From contig CM022671.1 of NCBI GenBank assembly GCA_012295275.1, positions 33,323,927 through 33,387,926 of the forward strand: a stretch of DNA of 64,000 bases, given 5' to 3'. Shown piece by piece: positions 52,435 through 63,615 of this stretch (position 1 is the stretch's first letter; each line of letters opens with the position of its first letter). A program made the position numbers and the translations under genes. Under the pieces are notes generated by a model. The model did not search any database. It was not told the origin of the DNA and worked only from the letters and a program-made list of their open reading frames with translations. This DNA comes from Chrysomallon squamiferum (lineage: Eukaryota; Mollusca; Gastropoda; Neomphalida; Peltospiridae).

Positions 52435-53276
52435 GAAATAAAATAAAATTACACATCCACTTTTTTTCTTTTTTTTTTTTGTGTGGGGTGAATGGGCAGA
52501 GAAATAAGCATCAAATTAAAAAGTTGTTTAATCTTTCTGATCTTTGTTTAAACTGGTAAATGATCAAGAAATAGAAACCAATTTCTATACTGTTAACGTC
52601 AAATGTAATAGATAATAAGAAATTTTAAAAAGCATTACATGAATCACCATTGTTTTTTAGTAATCACAAATGTAGCAGGAGGCATCTAAGAAGATCTCAG
52701 TTTCCAAAATATCATACTTGCAATACTGCTGTGAAAAAAATAATAATAACATTTGTTAAGAATTATAATATTTTTAAAATTTGACAAAAACTTTTGTTTT
52801 CTAATATTTTCAGACAAATGAATGTACAGAACACAAGGAAGATGATGGTTATGCAACATTAAATTATAGGTTAATTTTAACTTCACGAATATCCAGTGTG
52901 AGATTGAAATTGTTCTGTTTTAAGTTATTTGCATAAATCAGTAATATTTCTATAAAGATGAAATGCATGCATCAGTTGGAATTCCATACTTGATCTTGAA
53001 TTGAGCTATATTTCTAGGTGTTTAAATTAATATATTAAAAATCTTAGCATTTATTATAAAAAACAAAATAATAATAATAATTTGTAATTATTTAACTCTG
53101 AAAATATACTGAACTGCCTGTTATTTATTTTTATTATTATTATTTTTATTATTATTATTATTATTATTAGTTTCATACTCTACGTGAAAGGGTTTACTTT
53201 TGGAAACTGTTAGAAGTTATCATGACAACAGTTATTTTATTTATTTAATTATTTATATTTTAAACTAAATCAACAC
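52435..53276. other. Short spacer after gene C
   Basis: No exon seen. It carries AATAAA-type signals soon after the stop (AAATAAAATAAAA at 52,436-52,448), a T run, and a (TTA/TTAT)n stretch at about 53,131-53,169. Confidence 0.5.
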
Positions 53277-54788
53277 ATGGAGAAATTCTTTATCAATATA
53301 AAATCCTGCTTGGTATTATTTTCCAGTATTCAAAAGTCCACTGACGAAAGTGATGTTTATGATCAGCTTGAGAATATTCATTTTGATGACAATCCGGAAT
53401 ACCATGACAGACAGCGTGACACTGCAGTAAGTTATAATAAAACAACTACTTCGAAAATCACACACACCAACATTTCTAGTACTGAATTAATAGTGAGATG
53501 AGTAGTGGGTTGTAGTAGAGTAAGTTACATTAGTACATGTCACACTACAGCACGGCAGTGTACATCACTACACTGCATCATATCATGTGTCAGTGTACAT
53601 CATTACATCATGTCAGTATGTCATATATCATGTTAGTTTACATCACTGCATCATTTCAGTATGTCATATATCATGTTAGTTTACATCACTGCATCATTTC
53701 AGTATGTCATGTATCATGTCAGTGTACATCACTATATATAGTTTATATTATTGCATCATGTCATTAGAGATCAAATTACAGTAAATGCTCAATTTAATGG
53801 ATTGATATTTTATTATAACATGAAATATTTAATGTACTCTCCAGTTTTAATATTAAATATTGAGTAACAGCAATTCCTTTGCTCTAATTAAGTCTGCTCG
53901 GGAATAAAAATGTATCTGAATTGTAATATATGGATGGAGATGTACCATTTGTTTTCTGGTAGCAGGTTGAAGAAGTCAAAGTCACTTTTTAAAAAAAAAA
54001 TAATTATACTAACCCCTCTTAAAAAACCCTAAAAATAATAATAAAAGATATAAATCTCTAAATGATGGCAGTCTCAGAAGTTGTTCTTCAGATGATGTAA
54101 AAGTTTCTGGTTCATCCATCTGCACAAATCATTGAGTATGAGACTTCCTTTGCACCTAAAACAGTCTGCTAAATCCAAATATTCATTAAATCAGATACAC
54201 TGTATGTCACGTTGTTATGTGAAGTTATGTCTGGTTCTCTCTCACTGTTAGTACTCACATTGCAGAAACATGAAGAGAAGGAATATACCAAAGCAGAAGT
54301 AACACAAGCCCTTCAACATCTGGCAGTACATCACTGTGAATATTGTAGACATGGTAGAAATTGTCTCATAATTATCATATATATTCTCACTATATACACA
54401 TAAATGTAATAAAAGTATATTATTCTACTGAATATGCTTTCTCATTTATTTATTCTTTAACATTACAGCTGGATAATGTGCCTCTCTCTTCTGCAGCTTA
54501 TGACTTCATTTTTCTCATTTTATTTCCATTTGTAAAAATACTGAGGACAGTTAGTACACTGGTATGAAAATATTGAGGAAAATTAGTTTTAAAAGACTTA
54601 CAAAGGGAACAGAAATATAGATATAACAGATATTCAACATGAAATATTTTTAACCAGTGGTTACATAACTCCACACATGTGGATATATACTACACAGAAA
54701 AGCCAAGGAAGCTTGCTGCTGTCACATAAGGAGCCATTTTCTAATCTCAACAAGAGATCCTTTTTAATCAGCCTCCGCAAGGCAGTGT

Positions 54789-54820
<32 letters not shown>

Positions 54821-56306
54821 GTAAAATACCACAAACATTGTCTGCATAACTTGTGGCACCCAGACATTTTTTCACTGGTAACCTCTTTCAGTGACAGTCT
54901 ACTGAAATTAGGAACACTATAACAGTAAGAGGGAAATAGTTTCATAAAAAACATATATAATAATAAACCTTTAAATGGAAAGGTGTAGCTGATGAAAGAA
55001 GAGTGTTGAGCTGGAAATTGGTGGGTTTTACAAATGACTCCAATGGTTTTTCCATGTTCCATTTGCTTAAAACTTGGTTAATCCCAGACTCAGCAACAGA
55101 CATGCTTGGCATTAGAAGGGAAAATGTTTTCACTACAGCAAAAAAATTTGTAATTAATAACATTATTAAATTACTTCATGCATTTGACAAGAAGACGAAG
55201 AAATTGCTGCAAAATTCCAAAACTTAAATCAACTTCTTAGTGATTTTTTTACTCACTGACATGTTTAATGAACTACTTTGTAGACTCCTGGAAAAAGAAC
55301 AGTGCTTTAAGTCTTTTAAACTGAATTAATTATTATATTTTGCAGGCTCAGTCATGTTCACAGGTTGTAGAAGAACTTGAAGGAGCACGAGCTAATGAGA
55401 CAGCCAGTAAGTTATATTGTTAACTAAAAATGTAATTAATATACGTTTTTTATTCTTCTTGAAATATTCAGTAACCGTATAATTCTACTTTCTCTAGCAC
55501 TCTGTATTGGCACTTAATGATAAACTGGAATGTGTTCTGTTATGCTTAAAGAACAAGAAACAGGAAAATTTGTTTCTTTCATGACTGAATATCAGATAAA
55601 AATTCATGTATAATATTCAGAATCTATAAATGTTTTATTACAGAAATCAAGCTATTTTTAATTTAAATCTTAGAAACAAATTGTGTTTATTTTCAGTTTT
55701 AAAGGAAGTGGAGCAGAATGAAAAAAAGAAGACAGAAACCTCATACACTGAAGGTAAGTGTCAGATTAAAACTGTAAAATAAACCAAAATAAATTTCAGT
55801 ATAATAAGATCAGCTTCTTATACCTTTATATAAAATGACATTATTAGAAAAGGCGAAATATAATTTTCATGATGATTTTTTATACACTTTCAATAAGTCA
55901 TGTCTGTTTGAAAATAAAACAGCTCAGTAAACTTTTATTTTTGGTAATCATTTGCCAAAACCTAAAGGTAATGTTTTATACACAATCAGCAAGATGTGAT
56001 ACTATGATTACCATTCTAATTATTCATTATAAATAAAATTAGTACAAAATAAAATGTTTTTTTATTATTTTCTTTGCATTTTATTAGTGTTATAAAAATT
56101 CATGTTCATTTTTAAAATAGATTATTTTGTTTTATGTCATTCTGTTTAGGTACACTCTTATTTTATTATTATGAAACATGAGTAAACACACACACACACA
56201 CAGATATACACTCATTTGTTGATATAATGATTTTCTACCTGTAAAACCAAAGATAATTTTCCAGATAAGATGAGTAATAAATATATATTTACATATACAT
56301 AAACAG

Positions 56307-56345
<39 letters not shown>

Positions 56346-57059
56346 GTTATATGAAAACATTCAGACATTTAGGTATGAAACACATATACCTAATGAAGAA
56401 TTAGTACAAAATAAAATGTTTTTTAAAAATTATTTTCTTTGCATTTTATTAGTGTTATAAAAATTCATGTTCATTTTTAAAATAGATTATTTTACTGTAT
56501 GTGACATTTCTTCATTCTGTTTAGGTACACTGTTATTTTAGTATTATCAAAACATGAATAAACACAGACACACACATTTGTAGCTATAATGAATTTCTTC
56601 TGATAAAACCAAAGATAATTTTCCAAATAGATGAGTAATACATATATATTTACATATACAAAAAGAGAAAGAAACCGTAGAGATTTAGGTATGAAATACA
56701 CATGTACATATTGGTATAAAAACCATATGTCTAATGCAAGAACACACATACACATACTGGTATGAAACACAGAGAAACACTTACTGGTATAACACACATA
56801 GACTTACAAGCACACATACCTTTACAATACAGACACAGAGATGCTATGATAAATTAGCAATACTTATTAGCAGTACTTACAATCTGATGTGACATTTATA
56901 TTTTTTTGATCTGTATAAAACAGACAGTGGGAAAAACACTAAAAGGGTAACTCATGAAGAGAATAAGCCCACTTCTCATGTTTGTGGATCTTCATATAAC
57001 CATTGTGAGCAGCAGAAATTAGTAAGACCATGTTTTTATTATTTTGGTGTAAATGATAA

Positions 57060-57094
<35 letters not shown>

Positions 57095-59281
57095 AACTCA
57101 TATGAATCTTGTTTATATTATAATATATTATCTACATTATTTTCATTATATTACTATATACATTTATTTTGTTATTACAATGAAGCATATAAAGGTACAC
57201 ATATACAGAAACACATATACATATATATATATAAACATTTTGTAAGATATTCAACTTGCAGAAATGATGATTATATAACAAATTTAATATCTTATTAGAA
57301 TAAAAGGCTGATTCCAGAGTTTGCATTTATTAGTTAACTGTTCTATTAAAAATAATGTTATTGAAATAGTTATTAGCAAATTATGTACAAATTTAAAGAT
57401 GGGATTTACCTAAAAATGGTCTTATTCTAGGCCAAAATTATGAAACATTATGTTGAATGATGAATAATATTTGTCTTTATAACAAAAATAAGAAATCGAA
57501 ATATTTATAGAGTATTTACAAGAAAGCACTGAAAACATTTGATCAGTTTTGTGAAATCTGCACACTGTGATGAAATAGATGCTTTGCATTGATTCTGTGG
57601 TAATTACATGGTCAGGCATTTTTATTTTATTTGAAAGATGAAATTAATGTTTATAAAAAAAATAAATAAAAAAAAATGGTTTCTTTTGTTAGGTTGCTGT
57701 CTTTTTCATCAAAATAATTATCCATTTCATACTTTAAACCTAAAAAAGGTTTAATTTGGGAATTTTTTAAACCAGACTGAAGTCATTTGTCTTTTTCAAG
57801 TCATTGTATCGTGCAACTAGAAGTGTTAATGTGTGGTGTGTCACTGAAACAAACTTATGCATCCTACAACATGCCCTTTAAAGGTGTATAATTGCGTTAT
57901 GACAAATAAATGGTCTAATAAAATTCTTTATTTTTTCGAAGATGTTGGTGCCTAAGAACTTAACTTAAAAATCTTGTAAGAGAAGAATCATTTAATGTTC
58001 TCTAAAGTTTCCTAAACATGTCAGACCCAAAAGTGTTTTACTTTGACTTTGCCCCTGTAGAGAAATACATTCTTCTGACTGAAAAAAAACAACACCATCC
58101 TTTGTACAGAAGTATGTATCCACCTTGTTCCTTGTGTGTATGGAGCTAAGTGTGAACCTTGTGTGTGTGGAGCTAAGTGTGCACCTTGTGTGTGTGGAGC
58201 TAAGTGTGAACCTTGTGTGTGTGGAGCTAGGTGTGAATCTTGTGTGTGTGGAGCTAAGTGTGCACCTTGTGTGTGTGGAGATAAGTGTGCACCTTGTGTG
58301 TGCAGAATTAAATACCCACCAGTGTCTCTTGTGTGCAGAGTTAAACTGTCAAGTGTCACTTATTTACTTACTAGTCCACACCAATTTGGTAACACAGACT
58401 TCACAATTCAGATTACCTTTTTTGTCATAAACATAAATATACCATTTTGCCAACAAAATATATTTTTTACTGTAAACAAGATATCAACAAGATGTAACTA
58501 TACATTACAATTTTAAACCTTTCATTTATATGAACTGGTAAAAATATATATGTATGTATTTCTTAAAATTATTTATTATTATTGTTTTTTTTTTTTTTTA
58601 AATTTGTTATTACACTTAGGCAAAGGGCTACTTTGAATCTTAGTTTTGAAAATTGTTATTGTTTTCTTTGTAGAATGATTTAGAAGAAAAAATAATAGCA
58701 TTTTTGAAAACTAAGACAGAGCCACAACTAACACTGACAATTGCGAAAGCTTGTGGTTGTGAAACACGGAAGTATGTTAATCCATCACTGTACGGCCTTG
58801 CGAAAAAAAACATTATTAAACAATGTAATACCCGTTCGCCTACCTGGCAGGTGAGTTAATGAGATTTTTAAAACTAAATTTGTCAATTGAAAGAGTTATA
58901 AAATGTTAAAAATTATAATATTTAATCATTTAGTTTGAGTAAGTAGATCAGTCATTTCTTTTTAAATGATTTCTTCCAGTGTTGTTAAATATGAATCACT
59001 TCTGTACTTCTAACATTCCTTTACAACTTCAGATCAACCTTTAATAATAATAAAGCATGGTGATAACAATTTCTAGAGTATGCAGACAGACTGAAATTTT
59101 CCTTTTGTTTTGTGGCATTTCATATATAGAAACGGAAATAATCCAAGGAAAGTAAGGTTAATGTGAAATAATATATCTTTATAAAATCTGTATAAAATAT
59201 ATCTGAAAACCTCTTTCTTTTTGCAAATTGCATTTGATGTAGTCTTTTAACTTTAAAAACTTTTGTTTTCAGATGATGTGA
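53277..59281 (+). CDS. Gene D: Z-alpha protein without a CARD (183 aa model, six coding exons)
   Basis: Exons: 53,277-53,426; 55,346-55,406; 55,697-55,753; 56,924-57,021; 58,674-58,850; 59,273-59,281; phases agree (552 bases). The last four linker and Z-alpha exons are well supported by paralogy with gene B. The first exon is less certain: its ATG frame gives an acidic STDESDVYDQLENIHFDD segment, but an acceptor-like TTTTCCAG at 53,319-53,326 suggests that the exon may really start at 53,327 and belong to a longer transcript. Residues 123-181 are Z-alpha, with Asn158, Tyr162, Pro178 and Trp180; this exon is almost identical to that of gene B. Without a CARD the product could be a competitor or regulator. 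Alternatively the D exons may be used by gene C, whose exon 4 ends in the matching phase. Confidence 0.5.
53555..53770. repeat. Minisatellite of about 43 bp in gene D intron 1
   Basis: Imperfect repeats reading CATCACTGCATCATTTCAG then TATGTCATATATCATGTTAG. A His/Ser/Ile-rich frame across it is repeat-derived. Confidence 0.75.
54257..54365 (+). pseudogene. Fragment resembling the 3' end of the gene C Z-alpha exon
   Basis: CTGGCAGTACATCA...GAATATTGTAGACATGGTAGAAA matches the end of the 52,219-52,434 exon with small changes, while the 5' part of that exon is not recognisable. An upstream CATTGCAG could serve as acceptor for a short KHEEKEYTKAEVTQALQHL frame. Most likely the tail of a lost Z-alpha exon. 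The sequence after it matches an intron of gene B at about 42,945-43,150. Confidence 0.45.
55890..55967 (+). pseudogene. Dead copy of gene A-type exon 4 in gene D
   Basis: It matches 34,764-34,841 (GAAAATAAAACAGCTC, TTTGCCAAAACCTAAAG) and keeps the donor GGTAATG. The acceptor is lost and the frame has an in-frame TAA at 55,927-55,929, so the exon must be skipped. Confidence 0.7.
56027..56565. repeat. Local tandem duplication of intron sequence in gene D
   Basis: The stretch from ATTAGTACAAAATAAAATG at about 56,038 recurs at about 56,401, including the TTTAGGTACACT block (56,146 and 56,521). The (CA)n runs at 56,186-56,203 and 56,308-56,343 are expanded in the first unit only. Confidence 0.8.
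58126..58310. repeat. 27-bp minisatellite before the Z-alpha exon of gene D
   Basis: About seven copies of the gene B unit with more variation (GTGAACC, GTGAATC, GAGATAAG variants). Not coding. Confidence 0.9.
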
Positions 59282-60277
59282 AAAGAACTTTCGTAGATAT
59301 AATGAAATACTGGGTAAAAAAAGCGACAAAATGAGAACCTTCCAACACATCATTTTTGCATATGATAAATGTTTTCTTCAAATCATACATCTGTGACTTT
59401 TTAAATAACATTACAGCATGGCAGGAAAAACAAACAAAATAAGAAAAGTGCTTATCTAAAATTAGAGAAGTCACGTCTCTGTGAGTGAATTTGGAACAGT
59501 TCCAGGTTGTGAAGCAGTTAATTGTAACTGGAAGCGAGCACATTGATAATCTCTGATGTACAAATATCTGGACTAGTACTGTTCAAAGTTTACAAAATCT
59601 GTCAATATCCAGCTGTTATTTAAATCCAAAATGAAATTTGTCATTCATCTGAAATGCAAATAATTTAGGTTGTACACTTTAAATGTGAAATTTTGAAGTT
59701 GGAATTAAAATAACTGAAATTGTTTTGATGACCTATTTTAATCTAAGAGTAAAAAATTATTCAAAGGAATTTATAAGATTTAAATTTTTTAAATAGCAGA
59801 GGCCTTTTAAAATGAAGATATTGAAATTGTCTTTAAAATTCTTATGAAACAATTATGTACATTTTTTAGAAATGTTGTTATATATTGATTTTATATTTGT
59901 ATGAGTATTTAAAAAATGATCTATTTATTATGTAAATCAAATAAATATTATAATATTTGTATTTATTTATTTATTATTTTTTAAATCTGTTGAATTACAA
60001 CATGAGATCTTACAAATTATTAATATCTTGTTAATCATATACTTGATTATGATTGAAAAATACCTTTTTAAGAATAACAGTTCTGGTGTAAATAAAATAT
60101 TAAATATTTTTATATAAAGAATAAATTATTTTATTATGTATTCAGTTTCGTTTCAGTCAGTTAATCTTCTACTGCAGAAGTACAAAATCAAAGAAACAAA
60201 GAAACAAACATACAAAAAAAAAAAAAAAAAAAAAAAACAAACAAATAAACAAATTAGTAATTAAAAATATCTATAAA

Positions 60278-60406
60278 ATGACTAATGGGAAAGAAGGTAG
60301 AAACATTTTAATGACACGATCAGCACATTCCAACCTACCATTGTGTGAGTCATATTATACAGGTTTAAGATCCATCATAAGAGAAATCCCACTTCCATTA
60401 GACTGA
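60278..60406 (+). other. Conserved 42-codon open frame, copy 3 (spacer D-E)
   Basis: Identical by eye to 48,293-48,421, as expected inside the recent duplication, and also to the older copy at 37,930. Confidence 0.3.
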
Positions 60407-60869
60407 GTTTGTTCTTTAATCATTAGCTGTAACATACATATATTCAAAAAGAAAGAAAGGTTATGAATAAATTCAACCTGCACGCACACGCACAACAGTA
60501 TTTATTTGAATTGTAACTTTACAATTTTTGTTTCTTTAAACTGATTCCAAACTAAAATAAACTTAAGTCTTCAGTTCTTTGCTAATGGAACAAAACTGCT
60601 TGGTCTTTGCATGATGACAAATCCAATCCAAACACTTAAACAGCGCGTGTTATTTATATACGATACAAACATTACCAAAATAGTGTATAACATCTGCTTT
60701 AAATTTAAAAAACAAAGAAACAACAGCTACAACAAGAACAAGAAAAAAATCAAAGAAAAAGTTAAAATAAATAAATAAACAATAATAATAAAATTAAATT
60801 AAAATTTTAAAATAAAAAAAATTAAAAATTAAAAATAACAAAAAAGATATAAAACATGAGGGGGGAGAG

Positions 60870-60899
60870 GGTAGGTGCGCAGCAACCTGTGGAAATTAC
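60870..60899 (+). promoter_or_regulatory. Conserved promoter-like element upstream of gene E
   Basis: Same GGTAGGTGCGCAGCAACC and GTGGAAATTAC block as before genes B and C. Its presence suggests that gene E may still be transcribed despite its frameshifts. Confidence 0.4.
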
Positions 60900-60984
60900 A
60901 CAGAAAGAAACACTACTATGGAAAGCACTAGCAGTAAAATCTTCGTCGGGTGTTTATTAGTCAGTTATATTTGAAATGTTTGTA

Positions 60985-61019
<35 letters not shown>

Positions 61020-61205
61020 GTAGTAGTAGTAGTAGTCATTATTATAAATTCAGTTACGATCATCAGAAATTATATTTCAGTTTATTTTAATTCAAAATTA
61101 GAAACTTTGTTATACAAATATTTACTTCCTGGTCAGCAAATTTCTACTTTCATTTTCTCGCTGAATAATTTGACTAATATAGAAATATTATTATATATCG
61201 TTGAG

Positions 61206-61247
<42 letters not shown>

Positions 61248-61413
61248 TTTAATATTTTTTAAAAAAAAAGAGTTAATTGTCAAATTCGAAACAGTTTAAT
61301 ATATTTGAAATTAGTGTAATATCTTTCGTTACTATTAGATATATATAAAGAGAGAAAAAATTATTTTTGTATTAGATTAAAATAATATGATTTTATGTTT
61401 CCAGTTGTTTATC

Positions 61414-61650
61414 ATGGATAATGGGATTTGAGAGAAAATGACTTAGTAAGAAAATTATCGTCTGAGTTTAAGTCAAAAATAGTGCCATCTCAAATAATAC
61501 ATCATTTTGATGTTCATCGTATTTCCAGGGAAGAGGAAGTTAGTTGGTGTTTTGATTTTGTATTAAATATTAAAATATTAGATCTTTCATTCTTTGAACA
61601 ACAATGACAGACAGTTTAACAAAGTCACCAATAAGAAAAAATTAAATAAT

Positions 61651-61688
<38 letters not shown>

Positions 61689-62393
61689 GACAAAGAAATT
61701 TTTAATTTTTATTATTATTATTTTTGAATGGATTTAATTTTATAGTTTCACTTTAGGTTGGAAAATAAAAGATATAGGGTGTGTCTAGCAGAGATTTTAA
61801 ATAATTGTCAGTAAAAGTTTCAAGTCAAGGAGGTTTTGAATAGTTTCATGAGAACCATATAATTTCATAACCAAAAACATATTGATAATTGATTTGTAAC
61901 CAAGTAATAATTAGTTAGATATTAAAGTTTTAAAATGTAAAATAATTATATTATTACAATCTTAAAAATGTTCATTAAGCAAAATACATAATCAGTTTAT
62001 GTTTTTTAAATATATCTATATATATATATATATTATTTTTTTTTTTTTTTTGCATAGGATTTAATATTAGCAAAAGAAACAAATAAAGGACCAATGGCAG
62101 CAGCTTATTTATTGCTGAAACATCTTTCACAAAAATATGACTGGTTTAACAACTTACTGAGAACACTCAGACATGACGACGTCCGGTTGCATCACGTAGC
62201 ACATACATTTGAAGAAATTAAAAGTATTGTTCAATTTCAGTTTTAACATGTCTTCATGTGAACTAACAAAAGAACTTTACAAATATAAATACTGCATGGG
62301 ACTGTGTTTATGTTTATTGATATATTTTAAATTAATAGTTCTTGGTTGCAAAACTTGATTTATTTATTTATATTATATGTATGTGTGTGTGTG

Positions 62394-62473
<80 letters not shown>

Positions 62474-63615
62474 GCAGCAACAAATTTGTAAATTTTTTTT
62501 TTTCTCTAGAAAAAAAAAGATCATAGCTTGGTGTTTGTTAAAAAAAAGTGATTGGCCATCACCTGCAGTAAAATTAGGAGGATTGATCCTGGAGCATGTC
62601 ATTGCTACCCTGTGATTAACTAAGTCATGGAAACGTTTTAATAAATTAATTTGACTGTTTCACACAAACTGACTACAAAATTTACAAGAAAGTTGTTCAT
62701 ATGTGATGCATTGTTGAATTTATAAAGGATTTGTAGATATGTGTGGCCTTATTGTCCTTATCTGTTCATTGTTAGAAAATTCCTTTTTGTTATCCAGCTT
62801 ATGAAGTGTGTGTGTGTGTGTGTTTGTTTATAAATCTCTATAATTTGAAATTCATTTATTCTGAATTTTATTTATTTTTAATGTTTGTTGTCATTTTTTG
62901 CAGGACAAGTGGATAATCACTGGAACAGTCTGCCGCCAGAAAATCCTCATTCTGTTTCAGACATAAATCAGACTACAGTTAACGAATTTAAATTTGGCAA
63001 GCCAAAAAGTAAGTTCTATTTACAAAGAAAACAAAGAAAAGAATAATGAATTTAATTTTAATTGAATTCCTGAAACTGAGCTATGATATCCTGGGTGTGA
63101 CAGATTTGGATAAGATAAATGAATGGCTTAAATTAATCTCTTTATAATATCCAATACATATTGATACAGTATTTGCCTGATCAGCATTGTCAGTATTCCT
63201 CACCACATCTCCTGGATTATTACAGTCAGTATTTATACCAGTATAGGTATGTGTGTATTATTTACATATGTATGTTTATATTTATTAGAAAACAATTGAT
63301 GAAAACTAATTGATTAATTTAAATTCAGACTGAATTAATTGATATGGTATTTGTAATACTGAGAAAAGCCTTTCAGGTTCTTCATGAAAATAAAAATAAA
63401 AAGTTAAAGTTTTGTTCTCTTTCTCATACGTTTTTCATTCTCCCTCCCACATTTGTATTATGTCTGTATTTAAAAATGTGTGTATGTGTTTTAGGTGATT
63501 ATGTCACAGATGTAGGTCATTCAGGAAGGCCATATTTAAGAAAAATTGAAACTGCACAAAAGGGGAAGCTTCCATGTATGTTGATGCCAAAAGTGCTGAT
63601 AACAAGCCAGATAAG
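61414..63615 (+). pseudogene. Gene E: frameshifted CARD gene, copy of gene C (partial, runs off the window)
   Basis: Exons corresponding to gene C: 61,414-61,538; 62,058-62,223; 62,904-63,008; 63,495-63,615. Splice sites are kept, including GTTAGT after exon 1. Exon 1 is one base shorter than in C (125 against 126), so the ATG frame ends at a TGA after five codons. Exon 4 is also one base shorter (121 against 122), in the A-run before GGGGAAG, which shifts the frame again. Exon 2 is intact and encodes a CARD half with YDWFNNLLRTLRHDD; its differences from C include several amino acid changes. The Z-alpha exon would lie about 160-200 bp beyond the window end. This is either a young pseudogene or an assembly with homopolymer-type errors. 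Confidence 0.7.
62381..62470. repeat. (GT)n(GA)n microsatellite in intron 2 of gene E
   Basis: Counterpart of 50,417-50,505, of slightly different length and with a TAT interruption. Confidence 0.95.
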
